From JADKCL01 sp031415375 (GTDB lineage: Bacteria; Bacteroidota; Bacteroidia; J057; JADKCL01): DNA of 64,000 nucleotides. The stretch covers positions 29,911 to 93,910 of the forward strand of contig JANORP010000208.1 of NCBI GenBank assembly GCA_031415375.1. Direction: 5' to 3'. The notes beneath the pieces are model-generated. The model saw nothing but the letters and a program-made list of their open reading frames with translations, was not told the DNA's origin and ran no database searches. Positions 34,945-43,983 of the stretch are shown here, one piece after another. The position numbers were made by a program, and so were the translations under genes. Positions within the stretch are counted from its first letter, which is position 1; every line of letters begins with the position of its first letter.

Positions 34945-36804
34945 TCAGTCTAGGACGTATTCTGCACGCCAGTTATCGACATTGTTCCAGGCAGGCTGCT
35001 CGGTCTTGGCAAATAGATAATCGCCGATCACCAGATAATCCATCTCTGTGCGCATCAGGCATTTGTAGGCATCGCCGGGCGTGCAGACGATCGGCTCGCC
35101 ACGCACGTTGAAGCTCGTATTTACGATCAGGGCATAGCCAGTCTGCTGCCGAAACGCCTCGATCAGCCCCCAATAGCGCGCATTGGTAGCTTTGCTCACC
35201 GTCTGTATCCGCGCCGAGAAATCGATATGCGTCACCGCAGGGATGTCTGAGCGCAGGTGATACAATTTCTCGCGGATGTCGAGGGTGCTGTAATCGGCAG
35301 GCAAAGGCTTGTGGCGGCTTTCCTGCACAGGATGCACCAAGAGCATATAGGGCGAGGTGCCCTCAAAGTCGAAATAGTCGATCGCATATTCCTCTAGCAC
35401 AGAGGGGGCAAAGGGCCTGAAGCTCTCGCGGTACTTGATGTGCAAGTTGAGCGTTTTTTGCATCTCGGGGTTGCGGGCATCCCCGATGATGCTGCGATTG
35501 CCCAGCGCCCGCGGGCCAAACTCCATGCGCCCTTGAAACCAGCCCACCACCTTGCCGTCTGCCAGCAGTCGCGCTGTGTCACGAGCGAGGTCTTCGAAGA
35601 CTTCATACCGGTTGTACACAGCCTTGTAGCTCCGTGCCATCAGTTCGATTTCCTTCCAGGAATATTCAGGCCCCAGGTAGGCGCCTTTGAGGCTGTCGCG
35701 CGGATGCACTTGGCGCGCCTCCCCAAAATAGATATGGCTCGCAGCCAAGGCAGCGCCGAGTGATCCGCCCGCATCACCAGCCGCTGGCACGATATAGATC
35801 GATTCAAAGATGCCCGCAGCTTGCAACTTGCCATTGGCGACACAGTTCAGGGCCACGCCACCTGCCAGACAGAGGTGCTTGGCACCCGTGAGGCGCTTTG
35901 CTTCGCGGGCGATGCGCAACACGATTTCCTCGGTCACCTCTTGGATCGCCAAGCCGAGGTCGCAATGCTTTTGTTCCAATTGGCCTTCTGCTGGGCGGCG
36001 CTCAAAACCAAACAGAGCCGCCCACTTGCGGTCATCGACCATGCGCAGACCCGTCGCGTAGCCAAAATATTTTTGGTTCAGCCACAGGGAGCCATCATCC
36101 TTCACATCGATCAGTTCCTGGTAGATGATCGCCTTGTACCGCGCGATGTCGGGCGAGTCGGCATTCCCGTAGGGTGCCAAGCCCATCAGCTTGTATTCCC
36201 CTGAATTCACCCTGAACCCCAAGAAATAAGTGAAGGCCGAATACAACAAGCCCAAGGAATGCGGAAACCGCAATTCCCGCAGGATTTGGATGTCTTTTCC
36301 CTTGCCATGGCAGATCGACGCCGTGGCCCATTCGCCCACACCGTCGAGGGTCATGATCGCCGCCTCTTCATACGGGGAGACAAAAAACGTGCTCGCTGCA
36401 TGGGAAAGGTGATGGTCTGGGAAGAGCATCTTGGTCTTTTTGGCATCCCAGGGGCCGATCTTTTTCAACTCGTCCTTGAGGAGTTTTTTGAGGAATAGCT
36501 TCTCGCGGATCCATACAGGGATGGCCTTCCAAAACGAGCGGATGCCTTTGGGTGCAAACCCATAATAGGTTTCAAGAAGGCGCTCAAATTTCAGGAAGGG
36601 CTTGTCATAAAAGACAATCGCATCCAATTCCGAGAGGCTCAAGCCCGACTCAGCCAGGCAGTAGCCAATCGCTTGGGCAGGGAATGCGTCGTCATGTTTC
36701 TTGCGGGTGAAGCGCTCCTCTTGCGCGGCTGCAATCACCTCGCCGTCGATCACGATGGCGGCCGCCGAGTCATGGTAAAAGGCAGATATTCCTAGGATTT
36801 TCAT
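34945..36804 (-). CDS. Carbamoyltransferase (NodU/CmcH/SxtI family)
   Basis: A 619-residue enzyme of the NodU/TobZ type. The N-terminal Kae1-like half opens with I-S-A-F-Y-H-D-S-A-A and carries E-E-R-F-T-R-K-K-H-D and H-H-L-S-H-A-A-S-T-F. The C-terminal YrdC-like half has the family motif G-R-M-E-F-G-P-R-A-L-G-N-R-S-I and N-T-S-F-N-V-R-G-E-P-I-V-C-T. It should make carbamoyl-adenylate from carbamoyl phosphate and ATP and transfer it to a hydroxyl, here probably on a sugar. It begins 6 bases downstream of wecB and is followed by the SxtJ-like protein. Confidence 0.94.
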   Translation of the reverse strand: MKILGISAFYHDSAAAIVIDGEVIAAAQEERFTRKKHDDAFPAQAIGYCLAESGLSLSELDAIVFYDKPFLKFERLLETYYGFAPKGIRSFWKAIPVWIREKLFLKKLLKDELKKIGPWDAKKTKMLFPDHHLSHAASTFFVSPYEEAAIMTLDGVGEWATASICHGKGKDIQILRELRFPHSLGLLYSAFTYFLGFRVNSGEYKLMGLAPYGNADSPDIARYKAIIYQELIDVKDDGSLWLNQKYFGYATGLRMVDDRKWAALFGFERRPAEGQLEQKHCDLGLAIQEVTEEIVLRIAREAKRLTGAKHLCLAGGVALNCVANGKLQAAGIFESIYIVPAAGDAGGSLGAALAASHIYFGEARQVHPRDSLKGAYLGPEYSWKEIELMARSYKAVYNRYEVFEDLARDTARLLADGKVVGWFQGRMEFGPRALGNRSIIGDARNPEMQKTLNLHIKYRESFRPFAPSVLEEYAIDYFDFEGTSPYMLLVHPVQESRHKPLPADYSTLDIREKLYHLRSDIPAVTHIDFSARIQTVSKATNARYWGLIEAFRQQTGYALIVNTSFNVRGEPIVCTPGDAYKCLMRTEMDYLVIGDYLFAKTEQPAWNNVDNWRAEYVLD

Positions 36805-36810
36805 AGATGA

Positions 36811-37971
36811 CTAGGCCTCGCGGCCAGAGAGTTGGGCGACGATTTCTGAGACGATAAACTCGGCTGCATGACCGTCGCCAAATATGTGGGGGAAGTGGAG
36901 CGGCCCAGCATTTCCAAAATGGATATAGGCATCCAAGATGCGTTGGCTGTCGGCGTCGGTGAGGATGGCTGTGCCTGCCTCGACGAGCTCGACCCACTCG
37001 GTCTGCGGGCGCAGCACGATGCAGGGCTTCTCCAAAAAGAAGCTCTCCTTTTGCACGCCGCCAGAGTCGGTGATCACCATTTTGCACGCCGCCTCCAGCG
37101 CCGTCATTTCCAAAAAGGAGACAGGCAAGATCAGTTTCAGCCGGTCGCTGTTGCGCAGGGTTTTCAAAACACCTGGTTCGAGATTTACATCGAGCACCTT
37201 TTTGGTACGGGGATGCAAGGGCAACAACACGGTCTCACCGTGGATTTCCGTGAGTTCCAGCAGCGCTTTGAAGATACTGCTCAGGCGTGCGGGTTCATCG
37301 GTATTGGTATTGCGGTGGATGGTTGCCAGGATAAACTGACCCTTTTTTAATCCCAGGCTGTGCACGAGATCTACCCGCGTCTGTGCATAGTCACTGAAAA
37401 AGCGGGTATTGTCATACATCACGTCGCCACAGTGATAGACTTTGGGATTGTCCATGGTATAGGGTCCCGCATTGCCGAGGGCAAAACCTTCCTTGGCGAG
37501 ATTGTCCACGCCAGTCTGGGTGGGGCTGAAGAGCAAGGTTGAGACTTGGTCGCAGAGGATACGGTTGATTTCCTCTGGCATGCGCTTGTCGAAGGAGCGT
37601 AGGCCCGCCTCCACGTGGGCTATGGGCAGGTAGTGCTTGCTCGCGGCGATCGCACCCGCGAGGGTGCTATTGGTATCGCCGTAGAGGATCACACAATCTG
37701 GTTTTTCCTTGAGCAGGATCGTCTCGATCCCAGCAATCATGGCACCCGTCTGCTGCCCGTGGTCGCCTGAGCCGATCTCAAGCATGTGGTCGGGTCGCGG
37801 GATGCCCATCTCATCAAAAAAGACTTGCGACATATTGGCATCGTAGTGCTGCCCGGTGTGGATAATCACCTCGCGCACCCGGTCAGGAAACAGGTCGCGG
37901 ATGGCTCTGCTGATCGCAGCCGCCTTGATAAACTGCGGCCGCGCGCCGATGATCGTGACAAACTTCATCAT
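36811..37971 (-). CDS. Non-hydrolysing UDP-GlcNAc 2-epimerase, WecB/WbpI-like
   Basis: A 386-residue epimerase of the GT-B-like fold. Key motifs are I-I-G-A-R-P-Q-F-I-K-A-A, H-V-E-A-G-L-R-S-F-D-K-R-M-P-E-E and T-D-S-G-G-V-Q-K-E. The R-P-Q-F-I-K-A opening is more typical of WbpI/WlbD, which epimerises UDP-GlcNAc3NAcA to the manno form, than of WecB. With WbpB, WbpE and WbpD homologues in the window this role is favoured. The start overlaps the stop of the upstream glycosyltransferase (ATGA). Confidence 0.9.
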   Translation of the reverse strand: MMKFVTIIGARPQFIKAAAISRAIRDLFPDRVREVIIHTGQHYDANMSQVFFDEMGIPRPDHMLEIGSGDHGQQTGAMIAGIETILLKEKPDCVILYGDTNSTLAGAIAASKHYLPIAHVEAGLRSFDKRMPEEINRILCDQVSTLLFSPTQTGVDNLAKEGFALGNAGPYTMDNPKVYHCGDVMYDNTRFFSDYAQTRVDLVHSLGLKKGQFILATIHRNTNTDEPARLSSIFKALLELTEIHGETVLLPLHPRTKKVLDVNLEPGVLKTLRNSDRLKLILPVSFLEMTALEAACKMVITDSGGVQKESFFLEKPCIVLRPQTEWVELVEAGTAILTDADSQRILDAYIHFGNAGPLHFPHIFGDGHAAEFIVSEIVAQLSGREA

Positions 37972-39266
37972 TGTGTGATTGCTTCCAAAAGATCGGCAAA
38001 GTTACCTGTTAATGCCTTGCGGGAAAATGCCTCTATGCCTAAGCTTTGCACTTCAAGGGTATCGGCCCTGAATTGCGCATAATAATGGGCAATGTGAGAC
38101 TTCAGTTTTTCCTTGTCCTCAAAGCCCGCGACCAAGCCTGCCTGCGCGGCATGGATGATATGGGCGGCATCGCCATCCTCAGGACCGATGCACAAGATTG
38201 GCCGACCGCTGGCAAGGTATTCAAAAATTTTGCCCGTGATCACGCCACGAGCATTGGGGGTATTGTTGATGCTGAGCAGCAATACCTGGGCGCGGCCTTG
38301 CTGCACGACCGCCTCGCCGTGCGGCAAATAATCGACCATGGTGACTTGGGTCTCCATGCCGTTGCGCGCAATGCTCTCGGCAGCAGCCACATCGGCCTTG
38401 CCGACGAGGCGCACTTCCAGGTCCTCCGCAAATCCAGGGATCTCTGCTTTTAATTCGCGGAGCGCCACCCAAAATGCCTCGTGGTTGCGGTGTACATTGA
38501 GTAGGCCCACATGCAGCAGGCTGAATTTGGCATCGCGCGCAGCCTTGGATTGGGGACGCAGGTCGGCAGTGTCATAGCCATTGGTGATCACATCGACCTT
38601 GCGGCCCGAGATCACCTCAAATTCCTCGCGCATCACATTGCCCACGACCACGACACGATCTGCCTCGGTGACCACCGATTTTTCCAAGCGATGGTGCTTG
38701 CGGTCGGCCCAGCCTGAGAGTTGGAGCTCCTTGTAAAAATCGATATTGGTCCAGGGGTCGCGAAAGTCGGCGATCCAAGGGATGCCGGTCTTGCGCTTCA
38801 CGCCACGGGCGATGAGATGCATCGAGTGGGGAGGCCCCGTCGAGATGATCGCATCCACGGGATGGTCCTGCAGATAGTCCACCAAAAAATCGATCGAGGG
38901 TCGGATCCAAAACTTGCGGGCATCGGGTATGAAGACATTGCCCCTGATCCACATCGAGATGCGGCGGCTGAGGCTCGGTTTCTGCGCATTCAAAAACCCC
39001 GAGACCACGCGCTGTTCCTTTTTCTGGCCCGTGAAGCGCTTGTACAATTTGTAGGGTTCCCAGATGGGGCGTCTGATCACCTCCACGCCAGCGGGAATCT
39101 CTTGTGCGAGTGAGGCATCGATCACAGGGTATTCACTGTCGAGGGCAGTATAGACCACGGGTTCCCAGCCAAAATCACGCAGGTAACGCACGCACTTGAG
39201 CCAGCGCTGCACGCCCGAGCCGCCACTTGGGGGCCAGTAATACGTGATGACCAGCACTTTTTTCAT
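37968..39266 (-). CDS. Glycosyltransferase family 4 protein
   Basis: A 432-residue GT-B glycosyltransferase. It opens with V-I-T-Y-Y-W-P-P-S-G-G-S-G-V-Q-R-W, a start seen in many Bacteroidota GT4 enzymes, and has S-T-G-P-P-H-S-M-H-L mid-way and a C-terminal donor region with G-V-I-T-G-K-I-F-E-Y-L-A-S-G-R-P-I-L. It lies between YfhO and the epimerase in one direction and is probably part of the polysaccharide assembly operon 34.6-42.2 kb. Donor and acceptor are unknown. Confidence 0.9.
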   Translation of the reverse strand: MKKVLVITYYWPPSGGSGVQRWLKCVRYLRDFGWEPVVYTALDSEYPVIDASLAQEIPAGVEVIRRPIWEPYKLYKRFTGQKKEQRVVSGFLNAQKPSLSRRISMWIRGNVFIPDARKFWIRPSIDFLVDYLQDHPVDAIISTGPPHSMHLIARGVKRKTGIPWIADFRDPWTNIDFYKELQLSGWADRKHHRLEKSVVTEADRVVVVGNVMREEFEVISGRKVDVITNGYDTADLRPQSKAARDAKFSLLHVGLLNVHRNHEAFWVALRELKAEIPGFAEDLEVRLVGKADVAAAESIARNGMETQVTMVDYLPHGEAVVQQGRAQVLLLSINNTPNARGVITGKIFEYLASGRPILCIGPEDGDAAHIIHAAQAGLVAGFEDKEKLKSHIAHYYAQFRADTLEVQSLGIEAFSRKALTGNFADLLEAITQ

Positions 39267-39274
39267 CGTGCGGC

Positions 39275-42157
39275 CTAGGCCTTTTTGCCGACACTGGTGT
39301 CGATTGCGGGATCTTCGCGGTCATTGTCGGGACCGCCTGTCCTGAAGTCCATGAAGATCGCCGCTGCCGCAAAGGCAAAGAGCAACAGCGAGAAAACCAA
39401 CGACATGGTTTCGCCATTGTAATAACTCTTGGGCTCCATCTTGAAGACGATCTCGTGGTTGCCCGCTGGCACACGCATGCCGCGCAAGATGTAGTCGCAG
39501 CGGAAGTGATCGACAGGCTGCCCGTCGAGGTAGGCTTGCCAGCCCTTGCCGCTGTTGTAGTAGATTTCTGAGAAGGCCACCAATTGCTCCTTGCCGCCAG
39601 TGCTCGCAAACTTGTACTTGAGCTCATTGCTCTGGTAGGAGGTGAGTGAAATGGTCGCACTCGGGTCGAGCGTGGCTTGGAAGCCTTTGAGTTGGGCGGC
39701 AGATTTTTCCTCGACCAGCATCTTGGCACGCAGGTCGGTGCCTTGCAACTGCGCGATCACCTCGTCTGGACCAGGCAGGATCTCGTAGTTGGCCGAGATC
39801 CAGGCATTGCCCATCGCTTGACTGTTGGGCAACACGCCTCCCTTGGGATTGACGATGATGTATTTGGTATTCAACATGTTGAGTACCGTCACTTTCTTCA
39901 AGGCTTCATTGATGCGCAGCATCTGTGTGCTGTCACGCACCCCAAAGGCTTCCTGCAAGATCTGGAATTCCTTGTCAAAGCAATTTTCGATCAAGTCTTG
40001 GTAACGTCTCAGCTTGGCTGCGCTGTAGCCACCGATCGATTTGTGGTGGTAGGGCGTCACAGCATCGTTCCAGATATTGGCGGCCAAGTTCAAGACGCGG
40101 TAGTTTGGATCCTTGTCGGCCTTGACCATATTGTCGGCCGCCGAGGGATTGTAGATCGACATGTATTCAGATTCCTTTACAAAGGAGTCCTCATTGAGGT
40201 AGCGCTTATCGACCGACACCATATCCCAATAGATCAACCCAAAGAGCACAAGGCCCACGGCGAGGATGCCGATTGGTTTCAATTCCTTGGAACCCAAAGA
40301 TTTCTTCACCAAGGTGTAGCCGATGAGCACACCACCCGCGAGCAATACCAGCAGGATGCCTTTGTAGGCTTGGCTCGTGATGAGGGCGTTGCGGTCTGCG
40401 GGCAAAGCATCGACCAGGGAGGCGATCAGTTGTGGTTCTGGATTTTGCAGACCCACACGGGCGAGGAAGCCGGTGATCTTTTGGGTGTCTTGCTCCATGC
40501 GCAGGTGCACGCCAGGTTGCAGGAAGGCCACGATGAGCAAGATAAAGACCGTTGCTCCGGTGGCGATGCCGATGAGCATGGCCATTTGCTTGTCGCTGCG
40601 GTTGCCTTCATTTTTGAAGACCGATTTCAAGGCCAATCCCCCCATAGCAGCCATGGCGATGCTGGTGATCGTGAGCCACATCGAGACGGCCCTGAAATTG
40701 TTGTACTTGGGCAGATTGTCAAAGAAGAGGTCTGAGAACCACTGCAGGTTGCGGCCCCAGCTCAGCATGAGGCTCACGACCATGGTCGCCAGCAACCACC
40801 AGCGGTAGCGCGCCGGGGCGATGATGAGGCCCAGGATGAAAAGAAAACACATGACCACACCCATATAGGTAGGCCCGCCATGCATCGGCTGATCGCCCAT
40901 ATAGGTCGGCCATTGGCTCACAAGTTGCTCGGCAGACTGGGGGGGAAACATTGACTTCAAGACTTCATACGTCTCAGAGTCCTTGTCAAGCTTGGTATAG
41001 GCTGCATCACCATAGTAAAATGGGTTGATGATCGTCAAGCTTTCAAAGATGCCATAGCTCCAGACATAGGCATATTCTTTTTCCAAGCCACTGCCGTTTT
41101 CTTGGGTTGGCGCATCGGTGGTGCTTTTGAGCACCGCCCCGCCGCGCATCGTCTCGGCGACATATTCTGAGTTGGTGGTGAGGCGGCCGATGTTGGGGGC
41201 GATCGAGATGCCCATGCATACGACCATGAGCAAGCTGCCCACGATGAAATTGCGCAAGGGTTTACCGCTTTCCAAGATGCCCTTGCCCGTGATGAGCGAC
41301 ATGACGCTGTTGCCTTCCTTGATGCGGGCCATGATCGACATCACCAATGGCACAAATAGCACCAAGGCGGCGGCACCCAGCCACACAGGCTTGGGCAAGC
41401 CCAGTTTCCAGGAGATCAACACCGTCGTAAATGCTGCCCAGAGCACGCTCTTGCCGAGGATATTGGTGTTGCGGGAGAGCTCGCTCAGCGCGATGGCGGC
41501 GATGATGAAAAAGCCATAATAGGTGATCTGCAAGTGGTTGGCATTGATCTCCAAACCCATCGCGAGGATGGTCACCGCCGAGCCGAGCCAGAAGCGGCCA
41601 CGGTAGAGGTAGAGCACGCCAGCCAAGACAAAGGGCATGTAGGCCACGGCATTCACCTTTGAGTTGTGGCCCGCCTCGATCACGATGAAGTAATAAGAGC
41701 ACATCATAAACCCAAAGGCCGACACGGCCGCCGACACGGGATCGACCTTGAGCGCTTTGAGCAAGAAAAATAGACCCAAGAATAGCAGAAAGAGATTGCC
41801 GATCGGGGTAGGCACCATGCCGCGCAGGTTCATGATATTGTCCAGCTTCTGCATGAGGTTGTTGGGGTACCAGGTGCTGATCTGGAAAGTCGGCATTCCG
41901 CCAAACATGCCATTGGTCCACAGCGGCTCTTGGTTGTCGTGGGCCTTGCGGAAATCGGTGATCTCCTTGCTCATGCCTTTGTGTTGCAAGATATCCCCTT
42001 GGTTCAAGACCATGTTGCGTTGGCGTGCCGGGGCGAGGTAGCTCCACAGCACCATGAAGGCGATCAAGGCCATGATGCCGCCGGCGATCAAGCGCCAGAG
42101 ACGATTGTCGGCGAAATAGTCAGAGCCAGATTGCAACCAAGATTTATTGTTGCTCAT
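39275..42157 (-). CDS. YfhO-family large membrane protein
   Basis: A 960-residue protein with about 13 predicted helices, in the Bacteroidota YfhO-like family. It has an N-terminal signal-anchor, the E-P-L-W-T-N-G-M-F-G-G-M-P-T-F segment, a helix-rich centre and a beta-rich domain of about 200 residues near the C-terminus, followed by a last helix and a charged tail. Members resemble GT-C glycosyltransferases in overall build, and YfhO of Bacillus acts in lipoteichoic acid glycosylation. A role in moving sugars from lipid carriers onto surface polymer or protein fits the location, but is inferred. Confidence 0.87.
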   Translation of the reverse strand: MSNNKSWLQSGSDYFADNRLWRLIAGGIMALIAFMVLWSYLAPARQRNMVLNQGDILQHKGMSKEITDFRKAHDNQEPLWTNGMFGGMPTFQISTWYPNNLMQKLDNIMNLRGMVPTPIGNLFLLFLGLFFLLKALKVDPVSAAVSAFGFMMCSYYFIVIEAGHNSKVNAVAYMPFVLAGVLYLYRGRFWLGSAVTILAMGLEINANHLQITYYGFFIIAAIALSELSRNTNILGKSVLWAAFTTVLISWKLGLPKPVWLGAAALVLFVPLVMSIMARIKEGNSVMSLITGKGILESGKPLRNFIVGSLLMVVCMGISIAPNIGRLTTNSEYVAETMRGGAVLKSTTDAPTQENGSGLEKEYAYVWSYGIFESLTIINPFYYGDAAYTKLDKDSETYEVLKSMFPPQSAEQLVSQWPTYMGDQPMHGGPTYMGVVMCFLFILGLIIAPARYRWWLLATMVVSLMLSWGRNLQWFSDLFFDNLPKYNNFRAVSMWLTITSIAMAAMGGLALKSVFKNEGNRSDKQMAMLIGIATGATVFILLIVAFLQPGVHLRMEQDTQKITGFLARVGLQNPEPQLIASLVDALPADRNALITSQAYKGILLVLLAGGVLIGYTLVKKSLGSKELKPIGILAVGLVLFGLIYWDMVSVDKRYLNEDSFVKESEYMSIYNPSAADNMVKADKDPNYRVLNLAANIWNDAVTPYHHKSIGGYSAAKLRRYQDLIENCFDKEFQILQEAFGVRDSTQMLRINEALKKVTVLNMLNTKYIIVNPKGGVLPNSQAMGNAWISANYEILPGPDEVIAQLQGTDLRAKMLVEEKSAAQLKGFQATLDPSATISLTSYQSNELKYKFASTGGKEQLVAFSEIYYNSGKGWQAYLDGQPVDHFRCDYILRGMRVPAGNHEIVFKMEPKSYYNGETMSLVFSLLLFAFAAAAIFMDFRTGGPDNDREDPAIDTSVGKKA

Positions 42158-42942
42158 GCGAAACAGCGTTGGATGAATGATGTATCAAGGCCGTAAAAAT
42201 AGCAAAATGCAAGTCGTGAACAATGGATAGTCTCGCGATGGTTGGGGCTTAAGCATTTTTTGCAGGGTGGATGCTGTTTCTTAACATCAGGCACGTCTGT
42301 TGACCACGATATAAAAATCACCCGTTCGTCGGGCCACCCCACAACTCGCGGGAAGGCCCGACGAACGGATAAGCCTGCTGTTGTAGGGCCGTTTCCCGCT
42401 GCGTCCCGCCGCTCGGGAATTTCATCGCATTGGCGTTAACAGAGCTACCAAATAGCCCCCTTACACGCCCAACGAAGCCCGCAGGGCTTCAATGTGAGTA
42501 GCCGTGGGCAGAGCCCACGGTCTGCGAACAAAACAAAAATTCAACCCCGAAAGGGGTTGAACAATCTGGAACGCACATTGCAACCTGTTCACATTCAACC
42601 CCGGAGGGGTTGATCTTGTTTCTTGACACCAGACCACGGGTTTCACCCGCGCCGCGTCCCGCATGAAATGCGGGGGCTATCCACATTGAACCCCTTCGGG
42701 GTAATTGGGTTGGTGTCAAACGTTAAGTTGACGCAAATGCGATTCCATCAGGCCCGTGTGCGCCGAGGCATGATGCCCGACAAACAAATAACACCAGTAT
42801 TCCTGATCGCCAATGCGGAAGAAATTCCCGCAAAAAACGCATTGTCCAAATGCCATTGTTGCCATTGTCGAGGATCAATTTTGCATGCGTTTGCCCTAGT
42901 TTTTAGAGGAGCCCAGAATTTGCTCCCTGCAAGACCATGGTT
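42158..42942. other. Non-coding gap rich in REP-like palindromes
   Basis: A 785-base region with no supported gene. It holds at least seven separate palindromes between 42322 and 42702 (listed in the repeat entry). The right part, about 42730-42940, shows no structure that I can name. No transposase or RAYT-like reading frame is present here. Confidence 0.65.
42322..42702. repeat. Cluster of REP-like hairpins
   Basis: Seven short inverted repeats lie close together. The first has perfect 14-base arms CCGTTCGTCGGGCC (42322-42335) and its complement (42355-42368). The others are GAAGCCC-GCA-GGGCTTC (42474-42490), CCGTGGGC-AGA-GCCCACGG (42502-42520), a TTCAACCCC/GGGGTTGAA hairpin with loop GAAA (42540-42561), TCAACCCC-GGA-GGGGTTGA (42595-42613), CCCGCAT-GAA-ATGCGGG (42658-42674) and ACCCCTTCGGGGT (42690-42702). 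Their stable loops and repeated AACCCC arms resemble REP-type repeats of Bacteroidota. Confidence 0.8.
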
Positions 42943-43839
42943 TCAAAACCCGGGGGTGGGCGGTCGTTGGCGATCATCCTCCTTGTAGAGGATCGGCACA
43001 CGGATCGGCTTGGGTAGCGGCCGACGGTTGTAATCGAAAATGTAATAGTTCAGTGCTAGATGGTAGGTCGTGCGACCCATTCCAAATGCGCGTTCCATGA
43101 CGACCAGCTGCGCGCCAAGTCCCGACTTTACCTCGGCTGAGAAGCCAAAATGCTTGAAAAAAACAGTTTCTACGCCCAAAATGGCCGTGGCAAAGGCACT
43201 GAAGCGCGGCTTGCCCATGGCGCGAAACTCGTTGTAGTCCACGACATGCTCCGCGCCATAGTCAAATGAATATTCCACAAAGGCAATACGGCTGCTTGGA
43301 GAGAGTCCCAGCTCCAATTCGGCCCCGCCGTGAAAACGCACAAAGCCCAACAACTTGCGTGTCTGTTTCAAGCCCGCGACCGCCACGCTGCCAAAACTCC
43401 CTTTTTCAGAGGCCGTGCGGCCATAGACAGTATCGTTGATGATAAAATCGCTTGCATAGTCCATCGTGTCGGCACGCCGCGAATAGTTGGCGGAAAATCG
43501 CAGCTTGAGACCACGCACGGTATCGACAAAGGAAGCATGTGCACCGATTTGGAAAAAGGTAGGAAACACCGTGCTGCGCGAATACAAGCCCCAGTCGGGA
43601 TAGATCGGCAGACCCGATTGGGCGTCGGCATAGAGGATGCGTGCATCGTAGCCCTGAAAAAACTGCACTGCACCACCTGTGCGACTCACGCCGACGTCTT
43701 GAAAATGGAAAGAGGGTGGGGGCAAGGGTGGAAACGAATCCCGCATCGAATCCTCGGGCACCACAAAATCAGCACTACGTTGCGCCATCACGGCACCACC
43801 CAGCACAACGAATATCAATATGTATAGGGCCTTGTACAA
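42943..43839 (-). CDS. Secreted/outer membrane protein of unknown function
   Basis: Starting at a TTG at 43839 the protein (298 residues) has a neat signal peptide ending G-G-A-V-M-A-Q. A longer frame from another TTG at 43923 adds 28 residues without a clear role. The mature part begins with a Pro-rich stretch (P-P-L-P-P-P-S-F) and then repeats beta strands with aromatic ends, ending with basic tail R-V-P-I-L-Y-K-E-D-D-R. This suggests an outer membrane barrel. No family is recognised, and the start is uncertain. It is the next gene downstream of polA, in the same direction. Confidence 0.65.
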   Translation of the reverse strand: MYKALYILIFVVLGGAVMAQRSADFVVPEDSMRDSFPPLPPPSFHFQDVGVSRTGGAVQFFQGYDARILYADAQSGLPIYPDWGLYSRSTVFPTFFQIGAHASFVDTVRGLKLRFSANYSRRADTMDYASDFIINDTVYGRTASEKGSFGSVAVAGLKQTRKLLGFVRFHGGAELELGLSPSSRIAFVEYSFDYGAEHVVDYNEFRAMGKPRFSAFATAILGVETVFFKHFGFSAEVKSGLGAQLVVMERAFGMGRTTYHLALNYYIFDYNRRPLPKPIRVPILYKEDDRQRPPTPGF

Positions 43840-43983
43840 CGAAACTACCGAAACTACGCGATTGCCGAGTAGGAAAATTACAAGAAATGCACCGCAATTG
43901 CTACCCTTGCGTCCGGCACCCAACGAATTCTCCTACTGCCCATTGGCGCAACGGGACTTCATAGGTCCTGCAAGGGTGCCCGA

